A stretch of 43,746 nt of DNA from an uncultured Bacteroidales bacterium (GTDB lineage Bacteria; Bacteroidota; Bacteroidia; Bacteroidales; Bacteroidaceae), in assembly GCA_902789725.1 (NCBI GenBank), contig CADAPC010000042.1:1-43746 (forward strand), in the 5' to 3' direction. How positions within the stretch are numbered: the first letter of the stretch is position 1; each line of letters opens with the position of its first letter. A model generated the notes under the pieces. It had not been told where the DNA came from and made no database searches. It was given only the letters and a program-made list of their open reading frames with translations. The position numbers and the translations under genes are program-made. This document shows positions 36,348-43,746 of this stretch, piece after piece.

Positions 36348-36559
36348 GTACAATAGATTATATGAACGAATGCACTGTACGCGACCTCGTACTGATGTTG
36401 ATGGAAGAACGTGGGGTGTCGCTTCATGAAGCGCTTGACACTGTTTATAACTCTGAGACATACGCTAAATTGACGGATCCTGCAACAGGACTCTATTTCC
36501 AGAGTCCTGTTTACGTCTTCAGTTATCTTGACAGAGAGCTTGCCACCGGAAGGATGTAG
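36344..36559 (+). CDS. Small protein of the DUF3791/DUF3990 cassette, unknown
   Basis: A 71-residue protein, mostly helical in the first half (YMNECTVRDLVLMLMEERGV, SLHEALDTVYNSETYAKL). A short beta-like end (TGLYFQSPVYVFSYL) and a basic tail follow. It overlaps the ART-like gene by ATGA. I do not recognise a named family, though I associate similar proteins (NSETY and TGLYxQS wording) with DUF3990 neighbours. It could be a second antitoxin or an assembly partner. No terminator hairpin with a T-run was seen after it. The right 19 bp repeat lies 87 bp downstream. Confidence 0.6.
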   Translation: MSTIDYMNECTVRDLVLMLMEERGVSLHEALDTVYNSETYAKLTDPATGLYFQSPVYVFSYLDRELATGRM

Positions 36560-36646
36560 GATACCATCATCTTCTGATATCAATAATATTTTGATTTGAC
36601 TCCGTCGAGCTAAAGGTTTTCGCAGAGCGAACCAAACTTTTTTGGA

Positions 36647-36665
36647 ATGCCCTTATCAGGGCAGA
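36647..36665. repeat. 19 bp repeat, right copy
   Basis: Identical to 35418-35436. It ends 11 bp before the last base of the convergent CotH gene. On the minus strand its hairpin TGCCCT-GATA-AGGGCA could act at the 3' end of the CotH transcript, but no T-run follows. Confidence 0.75.
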
Positions 36666-36676
36666 CATTCGCCCGT

Positions 36677-39508
36677 TCATCTAACGCTGACCTTGCTTTG
36701 CACGGTATGACCATCCTTATATCGTACCACTTTGATATGTACACCCCTTGCTGGGTGAAAGACACGTACTCCACTGATGGTGTAATAGCTGACACTCTCT
36801 ATTTCGTCTGGAAGGGTCTGAGAAATAATAGCATTCGGCGTTGTACCTCTCCTGTAGTCGTAGGAAGTCTGCGTGTTGTGAGTCCCAATGGTCGGATGAT
36901 AGAATTTCCAGCAATCGCTTCCTCCGTCCGGGTATCTCCCAACGGTTTCTTTCGCTGAATGTGTGTCATAGCATAGAGAATCTCTCCATCGCCCATCTGA
37001 CGATTGCAGGACCAAAAGACGGTTATCGACATTCTTCAATTTGAAAGGCAGATGCAGTTCGGATATAGAAGGTTTGCCGTCGCACCACACTATCAAATGG
37101 CCACCCGGCTGTATGATGGTGTTTACCTCGCCCCCTGCTTCAATCTGATATTTGCCCTGTTCATCTTCATCAACACTAAAAAGCCACTGCGCCACATCAA
37201 TGGCTTCTTGGCTTCTATTGTATAGCTCTATCCAGTCAGCGCGTTTGCCGTAGTCATTCACATAGATGTCATTGGCGGCACTAATCTCGTTGATGCAGAT
37301 GGGTGACACATCTTCCTCTGTTTTCTCATATACTGCCGTATATTCACCACTCTTTGTGATTTGGCATTCTTTATCATTGCTCAACCATTTGCCCGCTTGG
37401 TCTCTCCAACCTGTGAATCGGTAGCCTTCAGCAGCATTAGTAGAGATAGAGACAGGAGCAAAGAGCACACCAGAAAACTTTCCGAAGGGAACTTCTATGC
37501 CACTTATCTGAATCCGGGCGAAAGGGCAGTTTGTACCTAAGTTCACTTCTATCTTATTTGAAAGGGAATAGGATTTCATCAGAGATTGTATGCGAGCCGT
37601 TCTGTGGCTCTCGTCCCACATGGTTTGTTGCAACTTACGATAGGTGGTTGCTGTATAGCGGTTGTCAAATGACAGAGCATCCTTCACCAAGGAACAAATG
37701 CTGTCTGCAATGAACTGGCATCGTTCAGGAGTGTATATACTTCCATGAAGAATACAGTATGCCGTCACAAACAGTTGGCGGAATTTGCTGTTTTCTTTTA
37801 GATTGCGATAGAGATATATGATTTCGTTGTTATCCAAATATTCCACGTTGTTAGTGTTTTCCCAGGTCAGGTCTTGGTCGAAGAACACGAAGTGGAACTT
37901 GCCGTCATCTTGCCATCGATAGCCTTTCACGTTGTTATTGTTTAGCACCCAGTCACCTGTGCCCGTGTAACATATCGCTGCCATATAGTGCACAAATTCG
38001 TCGATATCCAGTACCTCTGCCACACGAGTATATCCTTCGTCAGTATCAGCATAGTATGACGATTGAATCATCCTGTCGAAAGCCTCACGTGTACCGCCTT
38101 TCTGATGGTAACTTCCACTACTGTACTCAAAGCCGTCAATCTCGTCATCATCGTAGCCATAGTTTGCTGCACCATGAAACCGATTGCTCGGTTCCCGAAC
38201 ATTCATCATGGCTAAATACTTGCCATTGATAAACACATGAGCAGGCTGAAAATCTTGTGCATCGACATAGAAGCCGCTTGTCGTCAACACCTGTTGGGTG
38301 ATAGCGTCTTTGATACGAGGTCCGCCATCAGTCCGATTATTGTTGCCTCCATTACGAATCAACAGTTGCTTATACTCATTGTATGGCTTGGCAGCGAAAG
38401 GAGAGTTGGGAAAATGCCCATTGCCGTCATATAGCTTTTTGGCCTGTACCTTAAACGAGGCTGGCTTGAAATGACGGCTCCATCCGCCAGCCACTTCAAA
38501 ACTTGTCTCTTGATTGATAAGCATAGTTCCGTCTGCCGTCAGATACTCGAAGTTAACCGGACGCTCCCAGTCCATATTCAGATTGGACTTTCCTTCAGCC
38601 CCTCTTCCTGCAACGCCGTTCTTTCCATCCACATAACAGCCAATCATGTTGTCATAGAGATTGCGTGGGTCTGTGGCAACTGCGACAATGGGCAGATAGT
38701 AGTCTCTGTCCTTATAAATATATGTGCGCGTGACAACACCGCTTGGAAGTTTGTCGTCAGAGAACAACCGCAAACGTAGTACGGTGGTCTTCGAGACAGA
38801 GAAGATTCCGTTGGTACTTATTGTCCCGTTCGTGAGCGTTGGGGTACTGCCATCCGTTGTGTAGCGGAGAGTGGTTCCAGAAGGTATCTGCACATGTACA
38901 TCAAAGCTTGATGTGAAGAGTTTGGAATCGCTGTCAACCTCTGGTACAGGCAAAGACTCCTGTGCGAAAAAGCCAGCGTTGGCACTACCAGGAGTAGGCA
39001 TGCTACAATACGACCACTCATCAGAATCAAGTCTTGTCCTTGCATAACTACAGCGGGGTACGGACTCCGGGTAGGTAAAGGTCAAGTCCACATCCTTTCC
39101 ATTCTTCGACAGATACAACATACCGCCATTTCTGTTTAGCTTGAATCTCACTTGTTTTGATGCTTCAGGACCATATTCTCCATCTATCGCATTATGGTCA
39201 AAGAAAACGCACTGATAACATCCGGGCTTTAGCATACCATAGCCTGACAGACGATGTTTTGTCAGTATTTCTGAATCATCGCTTATATACCACCCATCCA
39301 ACGATACACTCGTAGCGGTCGGATTGTATAACTCAACCCAACCGCCATAGTTATTCGAGTAATCAATCGTTTGGTCGATGTTCGCCACACATATTTCCGT
39401 CGCCATGAGCATTGTGGAATAGCTATTGCCGCTCTGCGCGTTAATATCCATGCCTATAAAAGTAAGAAATGCAATACACCAGAACCTTGTTTTTATGTCA
39501 CTTCGCAT
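36677..39508 (-). CDS. Secreted CotH kinase / lamin-tail domain protein
   Basis: A 943-residue exported protein. The start at 39508 was chosen because MRSDIKTRFWCIAFLTFIG followed by DINAQ gives a proper signal peptide; a start 24 codons earlier would not. Apparent domain order: lamin-tail domain (about 35-150, GGWVELYNP), chitobiase C-terminal-like domain (about 180-260, LRYTTDGSTPT) and CotH protein-kinase domain (about 340-600, INGKYLAMMNVREPSNRFH and FHFVFFDQDLTWE). An InlB-type repeat (about 650-720), a second lamin-tail domain (about 725-860, ADWIELYNRSQ) and a tail with SYYTISGVRV complete it. The tail resembles type IX secretion sorting ends. CotH kinases phosphorylate spore-coat and surface proteins in other bacteria. 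Last gene of the sigma-barrel operon; overlaps the preceding gene by 11 bp. Confidence 0.85.
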   Translation of the reverse strand: MRSDIKTRFWCIAFLTFIGMDINAQSGNSYSTMLMATEICVANIDQTIDYSNNYGGWVELYNPTATSVSLDGWYISDDSEILTKHRLSGYGMLKPGCYQCVFFDHNAIDGEYGPEASKQVRFKLNRNGGMLYLSKNGKDVDLTFTYPESVPRCSYARTRLDSDEWSYCSMPTPGSANAGFFAQESLPVPEVDSDSKLFTSSFDVHVQIPSGTTLRYTTDGSTPTLTNGTISTNGIFSVSKTTVLRLRLFSDDKLPSGVVTRTYIYKDRDYYLPIVAVATDPRNLYDNMIGCYVDGKNGVAGRGAEGKSNLNMDWERPVNFEYLTADGTMLINQETSFEVAGGWSRHFKPASFKVQAKKLYDGNGHFPNSPFAAKPYNEYKQLLIRNGGNNNRTDGGPRIKDAITQQVLTTSGFYVDAQDFQPAHVFINGKYLAMMNVREPSNRFHGAANYGYDDDEIDGFEYSSGSYHQKGGTREAFDRMIQSSYYADTDEGYTRVAEVLDIDEFVHYMAAICYTGTGDWVLNNNNVKGYRWQDDGKFHFVFFDQDLTWENTNNVEYLDNNEIIYLYRNLKENSKFRQLFVTAYCILHGSIYTPERCQFIADSICSLVKDALSFDNRYTATTYRKLQQTMWDESHRTARIQSLMKSYSLSNKIEVNLGTNCPFARIQISGIEVPFGKFSGVLFAPVSISTNAAEGYRFTGWRDQAGKWLSNDKECQITKSGEYTAVYEKTEEDVSPICINEISAANDIYVNDYGKRADWIELYNRSQEAIDVAQWLFSVDEDEQGKYQIEAGGEVNTIIQPGGHLIVWCDGKPSISELHLPFKLKNVDNRLLVLQSSDGRWRDSLCYDTHSAKETVGRYPDGGSDCWKFYHPTIGTHNTQTSYDYRRGTTPNAIISQTLPDEIESVSYYTISGVRVFHPARGVHIKVVRYKDGHTVQSKVSVR

Positions 39509-40535
39509 ACACTTTCTCTCCATCCATAATATAAATACCCTTTGTAGGTTGAGACCACAATCTTCGTCCTTGAAGGTCATACACTCTATCTTTAGTTTGA
39601 GAAGAAGTATTTACGTTCCTTATCCCTGTGGTGTATTCTTTGTCGTTCCAATAGATTGTGTATTTCCCACTTGATGGCACTGGCAATCCATTGAATGTAA
39701 TAGCATCCCTTCGCAATGCAGAATTTCCAAAGTCCCCATGTGGCTCTAATTCCCAGCTATAAATTTTATAGATGTCATCTCCCTCTCGATAAAAGCAGAT
39801 GTAATCGCGATGTTCATACCACAATTGGACATCCTCGATTATCAACTGTCCGTTATTATATGTACATACTGTGTATGGCATGACTGAAGCCTCGAAAGCC
39901 CCATCCAGCCATCCAGTATCATGGCCGAATATCGGGCCAGTGCAGATTTCCCGCGCAAGATACTCACCCATAGCGTATTCCATCCACAGCGTTTGTGAAC
40001 ATTCCACATTCTCCATACTGCTAATCATGAAAAGATTAGTGAATGAGCCGAAATCTTCTAACCATTTGTCCGTGAGTTTGCCATCAAGTGTCCTTGCTGT
40101 CAATAGTCTTTTTGAGACACTTTCTCCCTTGGCACAAAAAGATATGTTTACAAGCGTATCTTTGACGGATTCAATCTCCCATTCCATGTCATTGTATGTT
40201 GTGAAATGATCACCTTCAGATAAATTGAAGTCAAAGGCGAGGGTCTCTTCCTGCTTCTCGAAATCATAGAGGAACATTTTTTTGTCTGTCCATCTGTAAC
40301 CATACTGTAGCTTGACGGGATTATAAGCTTCACCTCTGATACGATAGCTATCATCAAAGATACGATTATACACAATCCCGTTCTCAGCTGTTTCTTGGGC
40401 ACTATGATACTCCACAACAGTTGGAATGTCTTGTCCCTTTTCAACAAATGCCATCGCCCAATTGTGTTGAGCGCATAGTTCTGACGAAGTCGCAGAAAGC
40501 AGAGTGACTGCTAAAATCAGAAATTGTCTTTTCAT
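39498..40535 (-). CDS. Secreted protein with sorting-like C-terminus, unknown
   Basis: A 345-residue exported protein with signal peptide MKRQFLILAVTLLSATSS and cleavage near ELCAQ. The body is beta-rich, with Trp/Tyr/Asp-laden segments (YGYRWTDKKMFLYDF, KIYSWELEPHGDFGNS), and has no enzyme motif that I recognise. It ends in VYDLQGRRL followed by GIYIMDGEKVYAK, the wording of Prevotella C-terminal surface-sorting tails. It lies 32 bp after the sigma-barrel gene and overlaps the CotH gene by 11 bp. It is therefore probably expressed with both and delivered to the cell surface. Confidence 0.7.
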   Translation of the reverse strand: MKRQFLILAVTLLSATSSELCAQHNWAMAFVEKGQDIPTVVEYHSAQETAENGIVYNRIFDDSYRIRGEAYNPVKLQYGYRWTDKKMFLYDFEKQEETLAFDFNLSEGDHFTTYNDMEWEIESVKDTLVNISFCAKGESVSKRLLTARTLDGKLTDKWLEDFGSFTNLFMISSMENVECSQTLWMEYAMGEYLAREICTGPIFGHDTGWLDGAFEASVMPYTVCTYNNGQLIIEDVQLWYEHRDYICFYREGDDIYKIYSWELEPHGDFGNSALRRDAITFNGLPVPSSGKYTIYWNDKEYTTGIRNVNTSSQTKDRVYDLQGRRLWSQPTKGIYIMDGEKVYAK

Positions 40536-40567
40536 TTTTTTGATTGTTTTTAAGTTTGACTAAGTAA

Positions 40568-42253
40568 CTACCATGTGATGCGGATTCCTAATGGCAGCGA
40601 GAACATAAATGGATGCTGCGTGCGATAGGTCTCGATGTCGCTTCCCGTCGGAATATAGTAATGCAGACTTGGCTCAGCAAAGAAGCCGATGTTAGATGTG
40701 AGGTTATACTGCAAACCAATGCCTGTTCCTATCGACCACTGGAGCGGAGCATGGAGCGTAGTCTTTTCTTCCTGTTCTTTCATACCATTCACGAAATAGC
40801 TTGTACTGAACGGAGCATAGACAGGTATCTCCAACTTCGTGCCAAAACTTCCGTAAAGACACCATCGCCTAACATTATATATATTATAAGATCCCTTCAG
40901 CGGTATGCCAAGGTAATGGATGGTCTGCTGCTCATGGATGGCGTTCCCGCCTGTGCCTATTTCGGACTCTGACTTCAGCCAGCTATAACTCAAGCCTGTC
41001 TCTAAACCAAAGCGGTTGTTTAGTTTGTACTTCAAGGCCAAGGAGAAAGTGATTGGCATGTAATGGTGAGTCTTACGCTCAATCATGTCCCTGCCAGGCT
41101 GAGAAGCGTTGTTTTGGGCAATCTTCAGCAGGGTTTGATACGTCTTGTAATCGACATCCAGCGTCCCGCTCTGCAGTGCTTCGGCATAGTCGCTCCATTT
41201 GTCGAAAGAGCGGATAGGTGGAACTTCACTTATTATATCCGTCATCTCCTTCTCTGTGAATATAAACGGACGATTAGCATCCTGTTCACCCATACTACCT
41301 GTGTATGCCAAATCTACAGACCACTTCTGCCTGTCCTTAATCTCTGTGGACTTTTCTGGGGCAAAATCGGCAATATGTGTATCTTTGTCCGGACGCAAAT
41401 CGGGCAGCGGTTTGTTGTTGTGCAAGATGGTTGTTGTGTCGGTGCGTTCTGTTTCTTCGCCAGCATGATGGATTGTGTCTGCAGGAGCAAGACTATCTAC
41501 TGGTACATCTTTGATAGGAACAATGGCTATTTCCTGTGTAGCAATTTTTGGAATGACAGGAATTCCTTGCTCTATCATCGGAGTACCTTCATCATCATGC
41601 TTTGTATTAGGTGTAATATGTTCTTGTTTTGTTACTATTGGTTGCTGTACGTCAGTGGTCTTTCCCGTTTTGTAAAGATAAATGGCCAAAGGCAACACAA
41701 GTGGCATGAGCCACAACAGCCAATACTGTGCAAGTGACTTCTGCAACATCTTCTTTGCCCGTGACAGCTGTGACGATGAAGAGTGGGCTGCAATCCCAAG
41801 GATTTCAGCAATTTCCTTGTGCGACATTTCTTGGATGACTGCCAATTTGAACACTTGCCCATAGCCGTGGGGCAGCGCATCTACAGCCGCCATCAGTTCT
41901 GCCATAGTTGGTAACGGCTTGTCATCTGTTGGAATAGGTTCCCCAGGAAGTTCTTCTTCTGAGAGAGTGGAAAGCGAAAGCATTGCGGGATCATGATGTC
42001 GCTGCATATAGCGTCGGGCAACATTGGTTGTAATACTTGTCAGCCATGCCTCAAAACGACCGGGGTTATGCAGTTGATCCATCTTGGCAAAGGCCAGCAG
42101 AAATGCATCGTGTGCTAATTCCTCTGCCACTTGACGATTGCCTACGATGCGTTGGCATATCCCCGCCATTTGTCGGTGATATGCCCTATATAGGCTTTCA
42201 AAAGCAGTCTCATCGCCTTGTCGCCCTCTTTCTATGAGTTGTTCTATGTCCAT
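40568..42253 (-). CDS. ECF sigma factor fused to an outer-membrane beta-barrel
   Basis: One uninterrupted 561-residue frame. Residues about 10-85 are sigma region 2 (YRAYHRQMAGICQRIVGN, then EELAHDAFLLAFAKM). About 118-172 are region 4 (LPHGYGQVFKLAVIQEMSHK, then EIAEILGI and the recognition helix SSSSQLSRAKKML). A single transmembrane helix follows at about 177-194 (WLLWLMPLVLPLAIYLY). A Pro/Thr/Asp-rich linker runs from 195 to about 310. Residues about 311-561 have alternating beta-strand patterns (FGLETGLSYSW, WCLYGSFGTKLEIPVYA, IGFFAEPSLHYYIP) ending in aromatic Trp561, as in outer-membrane barrels. The start at 42253 is chosen because the promoter box at 42328-42335 lies inside the longer 5' reading. 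Two secreted-protein genes follow. Its mechanism is unknown; proteolytic release of the sigma part is one option. Confidence 0.85.
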   Translation of the reverse strand: MDIEQLIERGRQGDETAFESLYRAYHRQMAGICQRIVGNRQVAEELAHDAFLLAFAKMDQLHNPGRFEAWLTSITTNVARRYMQRHHDPAMLSLSTLSEEELPGEPIPTDDKPLPTMAELMAAVDALPHGYGQVFKLAVIQEMSHKEIAEILGIAAHSSSSQLSRAKKMLQKSLAQYWLLWLMPLVLPLAIYLYKTGKTTDVQQPIVTKQEHITPNTKHDDEGTPMIEQGIPVIPKIATQEIAIVPIKDVPVDSLAPADTIHHAGEETERTDTTTILHNNKPLPDLRPDKDTHIADFAPEKSTEIKDRQKWSVDLAYTGSMGEQDANRPFIFTEKEMTDIISEVPPIRSFDKWSDYAEALQSGTLDVDYKTYQTLLKIAQNNASQPGRDMIERKTHHYMPITFSLALKYKLNNRFGLETGLSYSWLKSESEIGTGGNAIHEQQTIHYLGIPLKGSYNIYNVRRWCLYGSFGTKLEIPVYAPFSTSYFVNGMKEQEEKTTLHAPLQWSIGTGIGLQYNLTSNIGFFAEPSLHYYIPTGSDIETYRTQHPFMFSLPLGIRITW

Positions 42254-42327
42254 CGAAAACACGCTGCCTCTACTGACATAGATACCACTTTTCCAAAAAG
42301 ACTGCACGGAAATTATAATTTTGAACA

Positions 42328-42335
42328 CAAAGTTA
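42328..42335 (-). promoter_or_regulatory. Promoter -7 box of the sigma-barrel operon
   Basis: The minus strand reads TAACTTTG, 74 bp upstream of the ATG at 42253. It looks like an ordinary housekeeping-type box. It also argues against the 63-codon longer N-terminus, which would start upstream of it. Confidence 0.55.
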
Positions 42336-42564
42336 CACAAAATAATCGACAACATAAGAACATTCATTCCCCAAAAGACATTTAGGTAAGGTATTTGCTT
42401 TATCATAATTTTGGAGAAAAGTACCTCAGAGACTTGAATCATTTCTTAAAACATCGCTAAAGTGATTGGCTTCTGCAAAAAGATTGCGTTTAAGCACGAA
42501 GCAATATACAAAATGACAGCATTTTCGGTAAATTTCATATTAAAACGAAATTATTTCTCAAAAG
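42336..42564. other. Intergenic region between the divergent sigma-barrel and gltB genes
   Basis: AT-rich, with no supported gene. The open frame that continues leftwards through part of it (from 42442) has hydrophobic but non-family content and is treated as untranslated leader. I see no hairpin or repeat beyond the two near-copies AAACGAAATTATTTC and AAATGAAATTAAATTC at about 42543-42590. Confidence 0.4.
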
Positions 42565-42598
42565 TTTGCAATAAAATGAAATTAAATTCATAACTTTG
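42565..42598 (+). promoter_or_regulatory. gltB promoter
   Basis: TTTG (42565-42568), a 22 bp spacer and TAACTTTG (42591-42598), 53 bp before the gltB start codon. This is one of the best-formed promoters in the window. Confidence 0.7.
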
Positions 42599-42651
42599 CA
42601 GACAAAATAACACAAAGCGACTATAAATACAAACATAAAACACGAAAAACT

Positions 42652-43683
42652 ATGGTAAGACATGACTCTTTGGTGAAAGACTATCAAGGATTGTACAGTG
42701 CCGACTATGAGCACGACGCTTGTGGTGTGGGAATGGTCGTTAACATTCATGGAGGCAAGAGCCACGAACTGGTTGACAATGCGCTCAGGGTGCTGGAAAA
42801 CATGGAACATCGAGGTGCAGAAACCCGCGACAAGACAGGCGACGGTGCAGGCATCATGGTGCAGATTCCGCATGAGTTCATCCTGCTGCAAGGCATTCCC
42901 GTGCCCGAAAAGGGAAAGTACGGAACGGGGTTGGTGTTCTTGCCCAAGGAAGAAAAGCGGCAGAGCGAGATTCTCTCTATCATGATTGAGGAAATTGAGC
43001 GTGCAGGCCTACAACTGATGCACTTGCGCAATGTGCCCACCAACAGCGAGGCACTGGGCGCAGGTGCACGGCAGGTAGAGCCCGACATGAAGCAGATGTT
43101 CGTGACAGGTGTGAGCGATGAGGACTTGCCTGTGTTTGAACGTATATTATATAAGGTGCGCAAGAAAATCGAGAACCGCATTGCCGATGAAGACTTTTAC
43201 ATCTGCTCACTCTCCAGCAAAAACATCATCTACAAGGGCATGCTGACATCAGGGCAACTCAGACGCTATTTCCTCGACCTGAGTAACGACTACTTCACCA
43301 GCGGATTGGCATTGGTGCACTCAAGGTTCTCAACCAACACGTTCCCAAAGTGGAAGTTGGCTCAGCCCTTCCGCTACCTGTGCCACAACGGCGAAATCAA
43401 CACAGTGCGTGGCAACCGTGGCTGGATGAAAGCTCGCGAAAGCGTGCTCTCCTCCCCTGCACTGGGCAACATCAAGGACATTCACCCCATTCTGCAAGAA
43501 GACATGAGCGACTCGGCCAGTTTGGACAACGTGTTCGAGTTTTTGGTGATGAGTGGTTTGAGCCTTCCACAGGCGATGGCCATCCTGGTGCCAGAGTCGT
43601 TTAACGACAAAAACCCCATCAGCGAAGACTTAAAAGCTTTTTATGAATTATTACTGTCCGCTAAACATGAATCCCCGCTCTGA
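42652..43683 (+). pseudogene. gltB: Glutamate synthase large subunit, interrupted after the amidotransferase domain
   Basis: GltB transfers the glutamine amide to 2-oxoglutarate and is normally about 1500 residues. The visible part is the class II glutamine amidotransferase domain. It runs from EHDACGVGMVVNIHG (the mature N-terminal nucleophile would be this Cys) through ENMEHRGAETRDKTGDGAG and HSRFSTNTFPKW to LCHNGEINTVRGN, MSDSASLDNVFEFL and MAILVPESF. The frame is intact up to DLKAFYE (codon ending 43647). The family continues there with YHS and a PWDGPAA segment. Here it becomes LLLSAKHESPL and stops at 43683. No other frame restores GltB in the remaining 63 bases. I take this as disruption by an insertion or rearrangement. 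A remaining 3' part beyond the window is possible. Confidence 0.85.
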
Positions 43684-43746
43684 ACTTGCTTTTTAATCTG
43701 CAAATCCAGGGACTAAGAGCATTTCCAAGCCCCCTGTCATCCTATT
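43648..43746. mobile_element. Possible end of an insertion element in gltB
   Basis: From 43648 the sequence no longer encodes GltB. It begins TTATTACTGTCCGCTAAAC, which would be a reasonable IS terminus. On the minus strand a frame enters from the right edge and stops at about 43693 after 17 codons (ending LLVPGFAD), as a transposase 3' end might. Too little is present to name a family or find a target duplication. Confidence 0.35.

Noticed and set aside
39509..39580. Earlier start for the CotH protein
   Set aside because: It lies inside the preceding coding sequence and spoils the signal peptide. The ATG at 39508 gives a clean one with an 11 bp overlap.
42254..42442. Longer N-terminus (63 codons) for the sigma-barrel protein
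   Set aside because: It would begin upstream of the TAACTTTG promoter box at 42328-42335, its residues do not resemble any sigma region, and the conserved sigma region 2 starts just after the ATG at 42253.

Overview
This 43.7 kb window reads as a chromosomal segment of a Bacteroidales bacterium, most likely Prevotellaceae. The evidence is the repeated Bacteroidetes-type promoter box TAnnTTTG, usually with TTTG or TTG about 20 bp upstream. It is supported by lipoproteins of Bacteroidetes-restricted DUF families, CotH and C-terminal sorting-like tails, pyruvate:ferredoxin oxidoreductase, and a thiamin operon behind a TPP riboswitch. No tRNA, rRNA, CRISPR array or complete insertion sequence was seen.

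Left part (1-10.4 kb, mostly minus strand). A truncated amidase remnant sits at the edge, followed by guaA with its own promoter. Next comes a compact eight-gene run transcribed leftwards from the map promoter: map, tsaD, rsmE, a DUF4836 lipoprotein, an ABC ATPase, its permease, an AmgK-like sugar kinase fused to the C-terminal domain of RapZ, and a MurU-like nucleotidyltransferase. The last two look like the anabolic muramate-recycling pair, but the kinase carries a sensor-like tail. map and the divergent lipoprotein gene share interlocked, mutually overlapping promoters.

Middle (10.4-23.3 kb). This holds small envelope genes (lipoproteins, a zinc-ribbon membrane protein, an OmpH/Skp-like lipoprotein), an Lrp regulator, and an operon of nitroreductase, DUF2520 protein, KdsC-type phosphatase and Maf. 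Then come prs, a second nucleotidyltransferase, a protein with two intact GH43 active sites, and an agmatine deiminase-family enzyme. A 120 bp MITE-like element with 18 bp terminal repeats and a CTAA flank sits 20 bp before the GH43 gene.

Thiamin block (23.4-30.2 kb). A promoter, TPP riboswitch and intrinsic terminator precede thiS-thiE-thiG-thiC-thiF-thiH-tenI-thiD. These are tightly packed with ATGA or longer overlaps and give both the pyrimidine and thiazole branches. An ATPase with a winged helix follows under a promoter embedded in a perfect 15 bp inverted repeat, then the large PFOR gene and its terminator.

Right part (35.4-43.7 kb, accessory in character). Three tiny overlapping genes (DUF3791-like, DUF3990/ADP-ribosyltransferase-like, and an unknown) lie between two identical 19 bp repeats, as a toxin-antitoxin-like cassette would. 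Next to it is a leftward operon that is the most unusual item in the window: a single polypeptide carrying ECF sigma regions 2 and 4, one transmembrane helix, a periplasmic linker and a C-terminal outer-membrane beta-barrel. It is followed by two secreted proteins, one with CotH kinase, lamin-tail and chitobiase-like domains. The window ends in gltB, whose frame collapses at about 43,647, probably through an insertion.
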